Positions 63,907 to 64,000 of a stretch of DNA of 64,000 nucleotides are shown here, one piece after another. The stretch is from Blastobasis lacticolella (lineage: Eukaryota; Arthropoda; Insecta; Lepidoptera; Blastobasidae), in the NCBI GenBank assembly GCA_905147135.1, contig LR990054.1:18575001-18639000 (forward strand). The letters run 5' to 3'. How positions within the stretch are numbered: position 1 is the stretch's first letter; each line of letters opens with the position of its first letter. Made by a program: the position numbers and the translations under genes. The notes beneath the pieces are model-generated. The model was not told where the DNA came from and searched no databases. It saw only the letters and a program-made list of their open reading frames with translations.

Positions 63907-64000
63907 ATGGCTTCCCAACCATTTCTTCAGGGGAATTTAAACCATTGCGCCAGGGCGCAGGATTTACTTTACCAGCACCTGGCGGAATGGTCAATTAAAG
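63907..64000 (+). CDS. Start of SART-like ORF2 (endonuclease), cut by the window end
   Basis: ATG at 63907-63909 immediately follows the ORF1 stop in the same frame. The 31 residues visible (LQGNLNHCARAQDLLYQHLA) are the start of an R1-clade APE endonuclease, where the Asn of QGNLNH is the first catalytic residue. The stop-start arrangement TAA-ATG suggests coupled re-initiation, as described for SART1. The rest lies outside the window. Confidence 0.85.
   Translation, partial: MASQPFLQGNLNHCARAQDLLYQHLAEWSIK

Overview
The window looks like a subtelomeric or heterochromatic piece of a moth or butterfly (Lepidoptera) chromosome. Evidence: AT-rich eukaryotic DNA full of GTAGGTACCTAC-type strings, insect telomeric repeats (TTAGG)n at 42801-42830 and 60895-60944, and telomere-targeted non-LTR retrotransposons of the R1 clade (TRAS-like on the minus strand, SART-like on the plus strand) abutting those repeats. 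No bacterial genes, operons or CRISPR arrays are present. Nearly all coding capacity belongs to transposable elements, most of them truncated or nested in one another.

Layout. 1-8.4 kb: a LINE ORF1-like protein, LINE debris, a spliced MULE/FLYWCH transposase relic with a foldback MITE in its second intron, and a tRNA-derived SINE. 8.4-16 kb: a 5'-truncated LINE, then several minus-strand exons of an unrecognised multi-pass membrane protein, with two LINE scraps in the introns. 16.4-30.2 kb: a Ty3/gypsy retrotransposon whose two 258-bp LTRs (16420-16677, 29970-30227) are flanked by the same TTAT. Its gag and pol are split by a plus-strand LINE (about 25.87-29.3 kb), and about 5.7 kb of foreign DNA (a DIRS-like relic, GC-rich exon-like pieces, a 90-bp satellite, long inverted repeats) lies between pol and the 3' LTR. 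30.7-34.9 kb: an almost complete LINE with a PHD-type ORF1. 34.9-38.9 kb: LINE fragments and a SINE. 38.9-56 kb: nested telomeric LINEs. One TRAS-like ORF1 carries an LTR element. A SART-like ORF2 fragment follows. A second TRAS-like element (54.1 to 44.6 kb, minus) is interrupted by two LINEs and a short LINE tail; an RTE element lies just beyond its 5' end. 56-60.9 kb: a TRAS-like ORF2 with an extra C-terminal superfamily-1 RNA helicase of viral type. 60.9-64 kb: a SART-like element with ORF1 and the start of ORF2.

The most notable system is the R1-clade ORF2 at 56.2-60.9 kb. Reverse transcriptase, RNase H and the CCHC finger are followed by about 430 residues of unknown function and then a viral-type SF1 helicase, later split by an 869-bp DNA transposon. 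Such helicase fusions in insect R1 LINEs have, from memory, been reported (Lazareva and colleagues, 2015); the middle domain I cannot name. All family calls come from reading motifs; no database search was possible.
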